A DNA stretch of 6,310 nt from Promethearchaeota archaeon (GTDB taxonomy: Archaea > Asgardarchaeota > Lokiarchaeia > Sigynarchaeales > SOKP01): NCBI GenBank assembly GCA_019057975.1, contig JAHLWJ010000263.1, positions 1 through 6,310 on the forward strand. Direction: 5' to 3'. Both the position numbers and the translations under genes were made by a program. Under the pieces are notes generated by a model. It did not search any database. It was not told the DNA's origin and saw only the letters and a program-made list of their open reading frames with translations. How positions within the stretch are numbered: the first letter of the stretch is position 1; each line of letters begins with the position of its first letter. Below are positions 1 to 5,597 of this stretch, one piece after another.

Positions 1-19
1 AATTTAGGAAAATATCATG

Positions 20-1156
20 TTAAATAAAATACGTAATTAATGTGTTTTTTATATTTTCAAAATGCCCTAAATTGAGCTTTAAGAGGTCATCAAAAACTTC
101 TATAATACCCACTTTTTCAATTCGTTTCGTAATTTTAAAATAAGGGGAATTCTTTAGTTCTTTAGCTAATTTTTTGTTCTCTTCAATGTTTTCCAATAAA
201 AATTCAGTTGGATTTAGTTGATAGGTTCCTAACATTCCTTGGATAATTGCCATAAACATTGTATCAAATGTTATTCTTAATATTATTTCATGATCAAAAT
301 CCGAAACTTGAGGATGTAGATAAGATTTAAGAAGAGAAATAGATTCTTTGAACCGTTGAAGAGAATCCGTTCCAAGTTCTTTAATTTTTTCATTATAATC
401 ACGGTTTTCAGATGCCCTTAAACATAATGCAGCAATAGTTTGATATTCAGCAACAAAATGGATAACTCGAGCTTTTGCGTTAAGCATTGTATCCTTCGAT
501 TTTTCCTCATCTATAAAATCTCCTAAATTTTCCAATGCTTTTTTAAAATAATTAGCTATGTCGTTGAATTTTGTGGCTGAAGATTCAAAATCTTTTCTTG
601 ATAAGAGATTTAATGCTTTTTTTTCCTCCTGTTCGTATAGTTCATCAAATTTATTTATTTTCATTACTGCTTTTAAGATTAAATTTTTACCCACGTCCTT
701 TTTTATCCTTGAACGTTCAAAAGCTTGACCAGCTTTTAATAAGAAGATTGAGCTTAAACTGTTGAATTCTTCAGGATCATCCTCATATAAATATTCTGAG
801 GTTTTCCTCCAACATTCTCCAGCAGTCTCCCAATCTCGCATTTTATAGGATATATTTCCCAATTGGATTAATAGTTTTGCTGAAACTTCATATAGTTTTA
901 ATTCTTCAGTCTTTCTAATAATAGATTTCAATCTATAGGTAGCTTGAATATTACTTTTAAATTGTGCGATTATTTGGGTAATTCTTACATATAGTTCATC
1001 TATTTTTATGTAACTCCCGAGATCTATATAAATTTGAGCCGCTTTTTCATAAAAATTAATAGCTTCTTCTCCTTTATTTTTATCAACTAAGTTTTCGGCC
1101 ATATCTATTAATTGTATTGCTTCAATTTCTTTACCTTCTCTATCTTCTCCGATCAT
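20..1156 (-). CDS. TPR / alpha-SNAP-like helical repeat protein
   Basis: This 378-residue, nearly all-helical protein probably acts as a protein-interaction scaffold in the cytoplasm; no catalytic motif is visible. Numbered from the chosen ATG, TPR-like helix pairs are clear at about residues 30-48 (EEAINFYEKAAQIYIDLG) and 91-123 (a segment with AKLLIQLGNISYKMRDW followed by a paired helix). The spacing of Ala, Leu and Tyr resembles the SNAP / TPR superhelix. The C-terminal 130 residues are helical but less repeat-like. No signal peptide or membrane segment is seen. I chose the ATG at 1156-1154 because GGAGAG lies five bases upstream. The reading frame extends to a TTG at 1198, but those extra 14 codons would run through that Shine-Dalgarno. 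The gene is last in the minus-strand series, 153 bases after the mtrH-like gene, and the intervening DNA is AT-rich with no convincing single promoter. The SNAP-like assignment is a fold-level guess from helix pattern, and a membrane-trafficking role is not shown. Confidence 0.75.
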   Translation of the reverse strand: MIGEDREGKEIEAIQLIDMAENLVDKNKGEEAINFYEKAAQIYIDLGSYIKIDELYVRITQIIAQFKSNIQATYRLKSIIRKTEELKLYEVSAKLLIQLGNISYKMRDWETAGECWRKTSEYLYEDDPEEFNSLSSIFLLKAGQAFERSRIKKDVGKNLILKAVMKINKFDELYEQEEKKALNLLSRKDFESSATKFNDIANYFKKALENLGDFIDEEKSKDTMLNAKARVIHFVAEYQTIAALCLRASENRDYNEKIKELGTDSLQRFKESISLLKSYLHPQVSDFDHEIILRITFDTMFMAIIQGMLGTYQLNPTEFLLENIEENKKLAKELKNSPYFKITKRIEKVGIIEVFDDLLKLNLGHFENIKNTLITYFI

Positions 1157-1161
1157 AATTT

Positions 1162-1167
1162 CTCTCC
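1162..1167 (-). promoter_or_regulatory. Shine-Dalgarno that decides the start of the TPR gene
   Basis: On the minus strand the sequence reads GGAGAG, then AAATT, then ATG. A five-base spacer is suitable for ribosome binding and favours the ATG at 1156 over the upstream in-frame TTG at 1198. It also implies that this gene has a leader or is translated from a longer message, unlike the apparently leaderless genes further right. Confidence 0.7.
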
Positions 1168-1309
1168 AAATAAAGTATAAAAGAATTTTAATATCCAAAT
1201 TGTTTAGACTTAATTAAAATATTAAAACCTTAGTATTAATAGCTTTTTATTATATTTTTTACATTTTTTCCTTCATTACTGATAAATCCGGCAAGAAAAG
1301 AGTAATATA

Positions 1310-2188
1310 TTAAGTAAACAATTTCATATTTCGACATCTAACAATTTTTTTAAATTCTAGTGATTGATATGCTGAAGAGAATGATTCTTCTGCATCTTCA
1401 ATTGCCCCATAAAAAATAAAGTTAGAGTACCATGTGGCAATAAACATAATACTAGCCCGTCTATAACGTGTATGGAATTTAATATTCAAACGTGGTGAGG
1501 AATACTGAAAAAGAAAAAGATTCGGAGCTGTGCCTACCGGAAGCTGTAATGCTGTACTAACTAATTGCTGCGTTTCTAATACATGAGTTAAGCTTTCTAA
1601 ATTAATTACACCGCCATCAATCCAAATTTTTTCAATTCCTAAACTTTTTAATCCATCTAATATGCTTACATTATTAGGTTGGTTTTTTCCAGTTATGTAT
1701 TCATATCTCTGAGTAGATGTCATATTTTCTGAGCCAAGTATCAAAACAACAGTAGATTGAATTTTATATTTTTGCAGAATCTCTAATTCTTGTTTATTTT
1801 TGAGATTTGAAATAGTATTATATATGTATTGATCCGGTTTAACTCCATGTTCGGATAAGTATTCGATCCCAGCAACTCTAGATTCAAAATTCCCTCCCAA
1901 AACAAAAGGAGGATCAAAATTCCCTAAATAAAATTCTAAGTATTTTACCATAGCTTTGGGTGTAGTTGCTGAAATTTCAATTAGATTAGGAATTTTATAC
2001 TGTTTTGATAAGGCTATTTGTGTGTTTATTCGTTTTAGTGCCTTCCTCTCATCAAAAAATTCACTTTTTTTTCTATCAACAAGAGATTGACCTTGATAAA
2101 AAAGGGTTCCTATTAATAAGGGAGGTAGTTCGAAGTCTCCTCTCCCTACTTTAATATCTCCATAATTATAAAATTTGAGTTCGCTCAT
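1310..2188 (-). CDS. MtrH-like tetrahydromethanopterin methyltransferase
   Basis: This 292-residue protein is a divergent member of the MtrH family, the soluble subunit that transfers the methyl group between methyl-tetrahydromethanopterin and a corrinoid. Its length is close to that of methanogen MtrH (a little over 300). Aligned by eye, landmarks match in order: GTLFY at 27-31 (GTIFY in methanogens), YIYNTIS at 121-127 (CIYNSIN), IWIDGGVIN at 188-196 (where methanogens have LIDTAVT), LPVGT at 216-220 (LPVGC) and FYGAIEDAE at 259-267 (LYGPIENAE). The changes around residues 191 and 220 suggest a paralogue with a different partner or methyl donor. No other Mtr subunit and no corrinoid protein is in the window, so it is not part of a methanogen-style mtr operon here. 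The ATG at 2188 has no Shine-Dalgarno; an AT-rich TATA-like stretch lies about 32 bases upstream (2214-2226), so a leaderless transcript is possible. The nearest upstream gene stops 81 bases away. Alternative: an MtrH-like methyltransferase acting on methylated amines or other donors. Confidence 0.85.
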   Translation of the reverse strand: MSELKFYNYGDIKVGRGDFELPPLLIGTLFYQGQSLVDRKKSEFFDERKALKRINTQIALSKQYKIPNLIEISATTPKAMVKYLEFYLGNFDPPFVLGGNFESRVAGIEYLSEHGVKPDQYIYNTISNLKNKQELEILQKYKIQSTVVLILGSENMTSTQRYEYITGKNQPNNVSILDGLKSLGIEKIWIDGGVINLESLTHVLETQQLVSTALQLPVGTAPNLFLFQYSSPRLNIKFHTRYRRASIMFIATWYSNFIFYGAIEDAEESFSSAYQSLEFKKIVRCRNMKLFT

Positions 2189-2269
2189 AGTTCTTTTGTA
2201 TAAATATTTTGTCTAATTATTTTAGAATAAGACTTAACAGCTAAAATGTATTAAAATTAATAAATTAAC

Positions 2270-2551
2270 CTATAAAATTCTATCTCTGGGCTTCCCCGAC
2301 TTCTTAATCTTTAATGAAATATCAAGTTCCGCGATATACCAACAGATAATATCATAGGGTTGTTTTGAAAAAAAGATTTCTGCCGCTTTTTCTCTAATTC
2401 TTTGCTTTTCTGCATATCTCGGATCTTTCTGAGCAAATAATTGTCTCTCGGCAAGCATCCAACAGAGTACATCATAAGAATAATTCTTTTGAGCAAGATA
2501 ATAGGCAGCAACACCTACCTGATTCCGTAAATTATTATTCATATCATTCAT
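2270..2551 (-). CDS. Small two-repeat protein, DUF2934-like
   Basis: This 93-residue protein is built from two copies of one helical unit about 40 residues apart. The cores are YDVLCWMLAE (residues 26-35) and YDIICWYIAE (66-75). Each is preceded by a helix rich in Ala and aromatic residues, for example IREKAAEIFFSKQ at 52-64. The pattern (I/L)RxxA...(Y/F)...D..xW..AE resembles the bacterial DUF2934 family, whose consensus ends in a D-x3-W-x2-AE-x-E/L core. That link is by eye and the family has no known function. The frame opens at a TTG (2566), seven bases after the vWA gene's stop; I prefer the ATG at 2551-2549, 22 bases after it. A further ATG at 2542 is also possible, and no strong Shine-Dalgarno discriminates. 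The tight spacing argues for co-transcription, and perhaps translational coupling, with the vWA/zinc-finger gene. The conserved Cys-Trp pair in each repeat is notable. No membrane segment or signal is seen. Confidence 0.75.
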   Translation of the reverse strand: MNDMNNNLRNQVGVAAYYLAQKNYSYDVLCWMLAERQLFAQKDPRYAEKQRIREKAAEIFFSKQPYDIICWYIAELDISLKIKKSGKPRDRIL

Positions 2552-2573
2552 ATTGATCAAAACCAAATTTTAA

Positions 2574-3779
2574 TTAATATAGATGGAGTTTAACATCACA
2601 ATTTCTACAATGACCATCTTTTAGTTTTTTAAAGCACTCCTCATGATAAAGTGCATTACAATCAAGATTACCACATTGAATTGCTCGCTGTCCTTTCTCA
2701 AATATTAAATGACATACTGGACATGCACTAAACAGAGCATCCTCTCCAAGTAAGGCAACATCTTCGATATATTTTGCTGGGAGGATTTCAGGTCTCTTTG
2801 CGGGTTCTTCCTTATTGCCACGAGAAAGAATGCGTAATTTTTGTATTTGAGTAACCTCAGTTGGAATTCTTAATAAATAAAAACAATGTGGACATCTTGC
2901 TGTTCCTGATCTTTTCACTATATGATCTTTTTGAGAATCTGCCCAACCCGCTAAACAATGTATATGAAATGGAGTAGTACAATTAGGACAATAACGACCT
3001 GTAACATAAAAAGATCCCTTCGTATAGGGATTTTTATCAGAAAAGCAGATTGAACATTTCTTAAAATCACCTTCTCCTCTTATTTGTTTTGCCCGTTGTT
3101 CTTGGTCTTTAGTTAAATCTTGAACTCTCAATAAATCTGCCGCAATTCTTCTCAGAAAAGCAGGATTTTCACTTATTACATCCTTGTTAGATCCATACCT
3201 TTTATAATTATCATCAGCAATTTCTTGAGCCGATCTTATTAGACTCTCAGAATCACTATTATAAAAATACCTGCCTTTTGTAATATCACTTAATTTTTTT
3301 AACATATTTACTTGTCCAATCTCTCCTACTAAAAATGTATCAATTTTAATATTTAATCCCTGTGCCAACCGTGCCATTTTTAAAGGATCAACAGCAGTAT
3401 TCATAATTTTTCCGTCAGAGATTAAGAGGATTCTTGGAGGTTTAGCACCAATTTTCCGCAATTCTGCAATAACAGTTTTGATTGCTAAAGCTAATCCATC
3501 ACCTAATGCAGAATATCCTCCACATATAAGAGAATCTAACACTTTGTTAAGGTTATTGATATAGGCTGAGGTGGTAAAATCAATTAATTTTTCTGCTTTG
3601 TCAGAAAATTTGATTATGGCAAACGTACTTAAACTATCTAAATCAAATCTTTTACTTATGAGTGTTTTAATGGCATTGGTGCAACATGTTAATCGATTAG
3701 GAGGAAAATCCTTCTTATACATCGATCTTGAAGTATCCAAGCACACTACAATATTTTCAGGTATTCTTTGCTCAGTCAT
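2574..3779 (-). CDS. vWA-domain protein with two C4HC3 (PHD/RING-like) zinc fingers
   Basis: This 401-residue cytoplasmic protein has an N-terminal von Willebrand A domain (about 8-195). A near-complete MIDAS metal site is visible: D15-T-S17-R-S19 at the end of strand 1, S90 in GGYSALGDGL, and D122 in ISDGK. A helical linker leads to two zinc-binding modules. Finger 1 has C242, C245, C264, C267, H272, C275, C296, C299; finger 2 has C353, C356, C369, C374, H379, C382, C391, C394. Both keep C-x4-H-x2-C between the second and third pairs, which is PHD/RING-type treble-clef spacing. Finger 2 resembles the short prokaryotic RING fingers. vWA plus zinc-finger order recalls TFIIH p44/Ssl1, but homology to it is not established. 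Ubiquitin-type E3 ligase or scaffold roles are possible; no E1, E2 or ubiquitin gene is in view. It starts at an ATG with no Shine-Dalgarno, about 30 bases after a TATA-like element, and is followed within 22 bases by the small repeat protein. Confidence 0.88.
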   Translation of the reverse strand: MTEQRIPENIVVCLDTSRSMYKKDFPPNRLTCCTNAIKTLISKRFDLDSLSTFAIIKFSDKAEKLIDFTTSAYINNLNKVLDSLICGGYSALGDGLALAIKTVIAELRKIGAKPPRILLISDGKIMNTAVDPLKMARLAQGLNIKIDTFLVGEIGQVNMLKKLSDITKGRYFYNSDSESLIRSAQEIADDNYKRYGSNKDVISENPAFLRRIAADLLRVQDLTKDQEQRAKQIRGEGDFKKCSICFSDKNPYTKGSFYVTGRYCPNCTTPFHIHCLAGWADSQKDHIVKRSGTARCPHCFYLLRIPTEVTQIQKLRILSRGNKEEPAKRPEILPAKYIEDVALLGEDALFSACPVCHLIFEKGQRAIQCGNLDCNALYHEECFKKLKDGHCRNCDVKLHLY

Positions 3780-3805
3780 TTTATTATTACTATCTTTAGG
3801 ACATA

Positions 3806-3813
3806 CTTATAAG
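3806..3813 (-). promoter_or_regulatory. TATA-like promoter element for the vWA gene
   Basis: The palindromic octamer CTTATAAG is centred about 30 bases upstream of the vWA gene's ATG. In archaea transcription starts roughly 25 bases after the TATA centre, so the message would have a leader of only about five bases. This fits the missing Shine-Dalgarno. It is inferred from spacing and sequence alone. Confidence 0.5.
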
Positions 3814-3842
3814 AATTCAACTACAGTGCTTTTCCAATTAAT

Positions 3843-3857
3843 CTATTTTTTAAATAG
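3843..3857. repeat. Inverted repeat CTATTT-TTT-AAATAG between divergent promoters
   Basis: Two perfect six-base arms are separated by three T. The element lies between the divergent vWA and GTPase genes, just upstream of the vWA-side TATA-like element. It could be an operator half-site pair, but in such AT-rich DNA a chance match is quite possible. Confidence 0.3.
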
Positions 3858-3875
3858 TAATTAATTATTAATAAA

Positions 3876-3891
3876 TTAGTAAAATTACTAA
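3876..3891. repeat. Inverted repeat TTAGTAA-AA-TTACTAA, possible operator
   Basis: Perfect seven-base arms flank two A, with a symmetric G/C pair inside the arms. It sits near the middle of the 174-base divergent intergenic region and upstream of the GTPase-side TATA-like repeats. The dyad symmetry and location would suit a dimeric regulator acting on both genes. There is no direct evidence of binding. Confidence 0.35.
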
Positions 3892-3910
3892 AATTTAATA
3901 ATATCTTATT

Positions 3911-3927
3911 AAGTATAAAGTATAAAG
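3911..3927 (+). promoter_or_regulatory. Tandem GTATAAA promoter element for the GTPase gene
   Basis: Two adjacent copies of the heptamer GTATAAA (3913-3919 and 3920-3926) precede the GTPase gene. The second is centred about 30 bases before the ATG at 3954, the spacing expected of a leaderless archaeal transcript, and no Shine-Dalgarno is present. Two copies in a row could give alternative transcription starts seven bases apart. Confidence 0.5.
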
Positions 3928-3953
3928 ATAAATACAAAATATTCTGATGTAGA

Positions 3954-5162
3954 ATGTCAGATCAAACCAGTAAAAATGTTATATTAAAGGATTTCTTTAA
4001 ACGAAATGTTTTGATCAGTGAACTTGAAGAAATTTTGAGATTTAAACCAGAAACTTTAATAGGTGTCGATAAAGTTAGCTCTGATCAATTACTTGCAAAT
4101 GGTATAAAATCTATTGGAGATTTAGCAAACCTATCTGTTGCCAATCTTCCTGAAATAAAAGATGTATTACCTTCGATGTTACAAAAATGGGTTAAAATAA
4201 CTCAAGTTATCAAGAAAAATATTCAAGAACAATTAAGGAGACATAAGAAATTACTTATGATCGGACTCGACAACGGCGGTAAAACTTCTATTTTAGCAGT
4301 AGTTCAAGATAAATTTTCAATAATTAAATCTCTACTTCCAACAAGGGGTGTAAAAAGAGAAAGACTAGATTTTTTCGGTTACCCGATAGTTTCCTGGGAC
4401 TTAGGAGGACAAGTGCAATACAGAGAGAAGCTTTACTTTAATAGACCGGAATTATTTTTCACAGAAGCAGACATCATACTTTATGTTATTGACAGTCAGG
4501 ATCCTGATAGATTTCCGGAATCTGCAAACTATTTCAGAGAGGTTCTGAAGGTTTTATCAGAATTAAAAGAAAAACCCGCTCTTCTCATTGTTCTAAGCAA
4601 AAGTGATCAGGATATTCGAAAAACACTTCAATGGCAACAAAATGTAACTACGATAAAAAATAAATTTAATAAAGTCTCAGATGAGTTTGAGCAGTTCTCA
4701 ATCGACTTTTGTGATACAACAGTATTTCAAAGAGAAACCATAATGCAAATGTTTAGTGTTGCGTTAAAGAAAGTTTCTGATACTTCAGAAATAATCGAAA
4801 ATATCCTTGAAGATTTCTGCGCTCAAGTAAATGCAAAAGCCTCAAGTTTAGTATCTATGGATGGGTTAATTTTTGGTAGTTATACCAGTACAGATACAGA
4901 TGAGATGTTAATAAATAATACCGCGCTACTTCTACAGACCCTTTCCAACTTCTATAACTCTATTGGTTTGATACGCGAGAAATCAATAAGACTTGATTTG
5001 CCACTTAATGGGTTTACAATCCGAGGAGAAAAACTATTTGAATACTCAGATCTACAAATTCCTGTATATCTTTGGGCTCTTTCTGAAGAACCTGAAAAAT
5101 TGGAAGATAAAATAGGGTATTTTAAAGAACAATTATTACCTTTAATTAATCTATTCCTATAA
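3954..5162 (+). CDS. Arf-like GTPase with N-terminal HhH-like and C-terminal Roadblock-like domains
   Basis: This 402-residue protein has three parts. Residues about 34-70 look like a helix-hairpin-helix/SAM-like unit (VSSDQLLANGIKSIGDLANL). Residues about 97-275 form an Arf/Ras-superfamily GTPase: G1 is GLDNGGKT (104-111, P-loop K110-T111), G2 is T130 in PTRGV, G3 is WDLGGQ (148-153) keeping the Arf-type catalytic Gln153, and G4 is SKSD (215-218) instead of NKxD. G5 is unclear, near residues 252-256. Residues about 278-395 resemble Roadblock/LC7 (a helix, then ASSLVSMDGLIFGSYTS, then a long helix and more strands). Roadblock proteins such as MglB act as GAPs or partners of small GTPases, and eukaryotic Rag GTPases carry a C-terminal Roadblock, so cis regulation or dimerisation is a reasonable inference. 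No lipid-modification site or membrane helix is seen. The gene is divergent from the vWA gene, has no Shine-Dalgarno, and ends before a T tract. Confidence 0.88.
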   Translation: MSDQTSKNVILKDFFKRNVLISELEEILRFKPETLIGVDKVSSDQLLANGIKSIGDLANLSVANLPEIKDVLPSMLQKWVKITQVIKKNIQEQLRRHKKLLMIGLDNGGKTSILAVVQDKFSIIKSLLPTRGVKRERLDFFGYPIVSWDLGGQVQYREKLYFNRPELFFTEADIILYVIDSQDPDRFPESANYFREVLKVLSELKEKPALLIVLSKSDQDIRKTLQWQQNVTTIKNKFNKVSDEFEQFSIDFCDTTVFQRETIMQMFSVALKKVSDTSEIIENILEDFCAQVNAKASSLVSMDGLIFGSYTSTDTDEMLINNTALLLQTLSNFYNSIGLIREKSIRLDLPLNGFTIRGEKLFEYSDLQIPVYLWALSEEPEKLEDKIGYFKEQLLPLINLFL

Positions 5163-5166
5163 TTCC

Positions 5167-5173
5167 TTTTTTT
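5167..5173 (+). terminator. Oligo-T terminator after the GTPase gene
   Basis: Seven consecutive T begin five bases after the GTPase stop codon, with no strong hairpin before them. Archaeal RNA polymerase commonly terminates at such U tracts. The convergent small gene ends 20 bases further on, so termination here would limit antisense read-through. Confidence 0.5.
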
Positions 5174-5193
5174 ACTGTAAGAAATTAACTCTA

Positions 5194-5412
5194 CTAGTCG
5201 CTTTCTAACTCTTGATAAGCAGAAAGTAAATACTCATTACACTTATCTAACATTTCAATTGCTTTATTTAAGTTTTCAACAATAGAAGCTAATCCTTTTT
5301 CCTTGGCAATATTTAGCCATTTTAAGTAACTCTCTTTATGGGAATTGTTGTGATCTGCCCAATGTTTACAATATTTCGACAATTTTAATAAATCCTTATC
5401 ATTTTTATCCAA
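5194..5412 (-). CDS. Small helical protein with H-x3-H-x3-H motif, beside cdhA
   Basis: This 72-residue, charged, probably two-helix protein carries C15 and H17-W-A-D-H21-N-N-S-H25. The three histidines at i, i+4 and i+8 would line one face of a helix, a plausible metal-binding arrangement. I do not recognise a named family with confidence, although small proteins with an HWxxHNxxH motif seem familiar from anaerobic bacteria and archaea. The start is a TTG at 5412: an in-frame TGA lies nine bases upstream, no in-frame ATG exists before Met54, and GTGAG six bases away could serve as a weak Shine-Dalgarno. The gene lies 185 bases downstream of cdhA on the same strand, beyond a T-rich tract, so it probably has its own promoter. 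Its position beside a nickel-iron enzyme gene hints at metal handling, which is inference. It is convergent with the GTPase gene. Confidence 0.65.
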   Translation of the reverse strand: MDKNDKDLLKLSKYCKHWADHNNSHKESYLKWLNIAKEKGLASIVENLNKAIEMLDKCNEYLLSAYQELESD

Positions 5413-5547
5413 TATTTCTCACTCATTAAAGTTTAAGGAACATTAAATAGAATAATTTTGTATTATCCTTTAATTTTACTTTTTCCTTATGATTAGATTC
5501 CTAAATGGAAGAAGCATAAGAATAGTCGATAGAATTATCTAGTTCAT

Positions 5548-5597
5548 AAAAAATAAAATCTAAAAAATAAAAAAGAAAAATAATAAAGAAAATTAAA
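5548..5597 (-). terminator. T-rich terminator-like tract after cdhA
   Basis: Immediately after the cdhA stop codon the minus strand is almost pure pyrimidine and A, with four T tracts of five to six bases (opposite the A runs at 5576-5580, 5569-5574, 5562-5567 and 5548-5553). Repeated U tracts without a hairpin are typical archaeal terminators. The remainder of the spacer down to 5413 is AT-rich and holds no gene I can support. Confidence 0.55.

Noticed and set aside
571..765. Plus-strand open frame of 64 codons
   Set aside because: It lies wholly inside the TPR gene on the opposite strand and has a biased, Leu/Phe-rich composition typical of an antisense shadow.
2311..2514. Minus-strand 67-codon frame overlapping the small repeat protein
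   Set aside because: It overlaps in another frame. The other frame shows two clear internal repeats, which identifies it as the real one.
3571..3864. Plus-strand 97-codon frame running from the vWA gene into the divergent spacer
   Set aside because: It is antisense to the conserved vWA domain, would run over the vWA promoter, and shows no recognisable motif beyond hydrophobic stretches.
5490..5540. A 17-codon plus-strand open frame starting MIRFLNGRS
   Set aside because: It is very short, has no ribosome-binding site or relatives that I recognise, and is compatible with chance.
5548..5597. A-rich tract as a simple-sequence or CRISPR-like repeat
   Set aside because: There is no regular unit or spacer structure. 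It reads better as a T-rich terminator on the minus strand.
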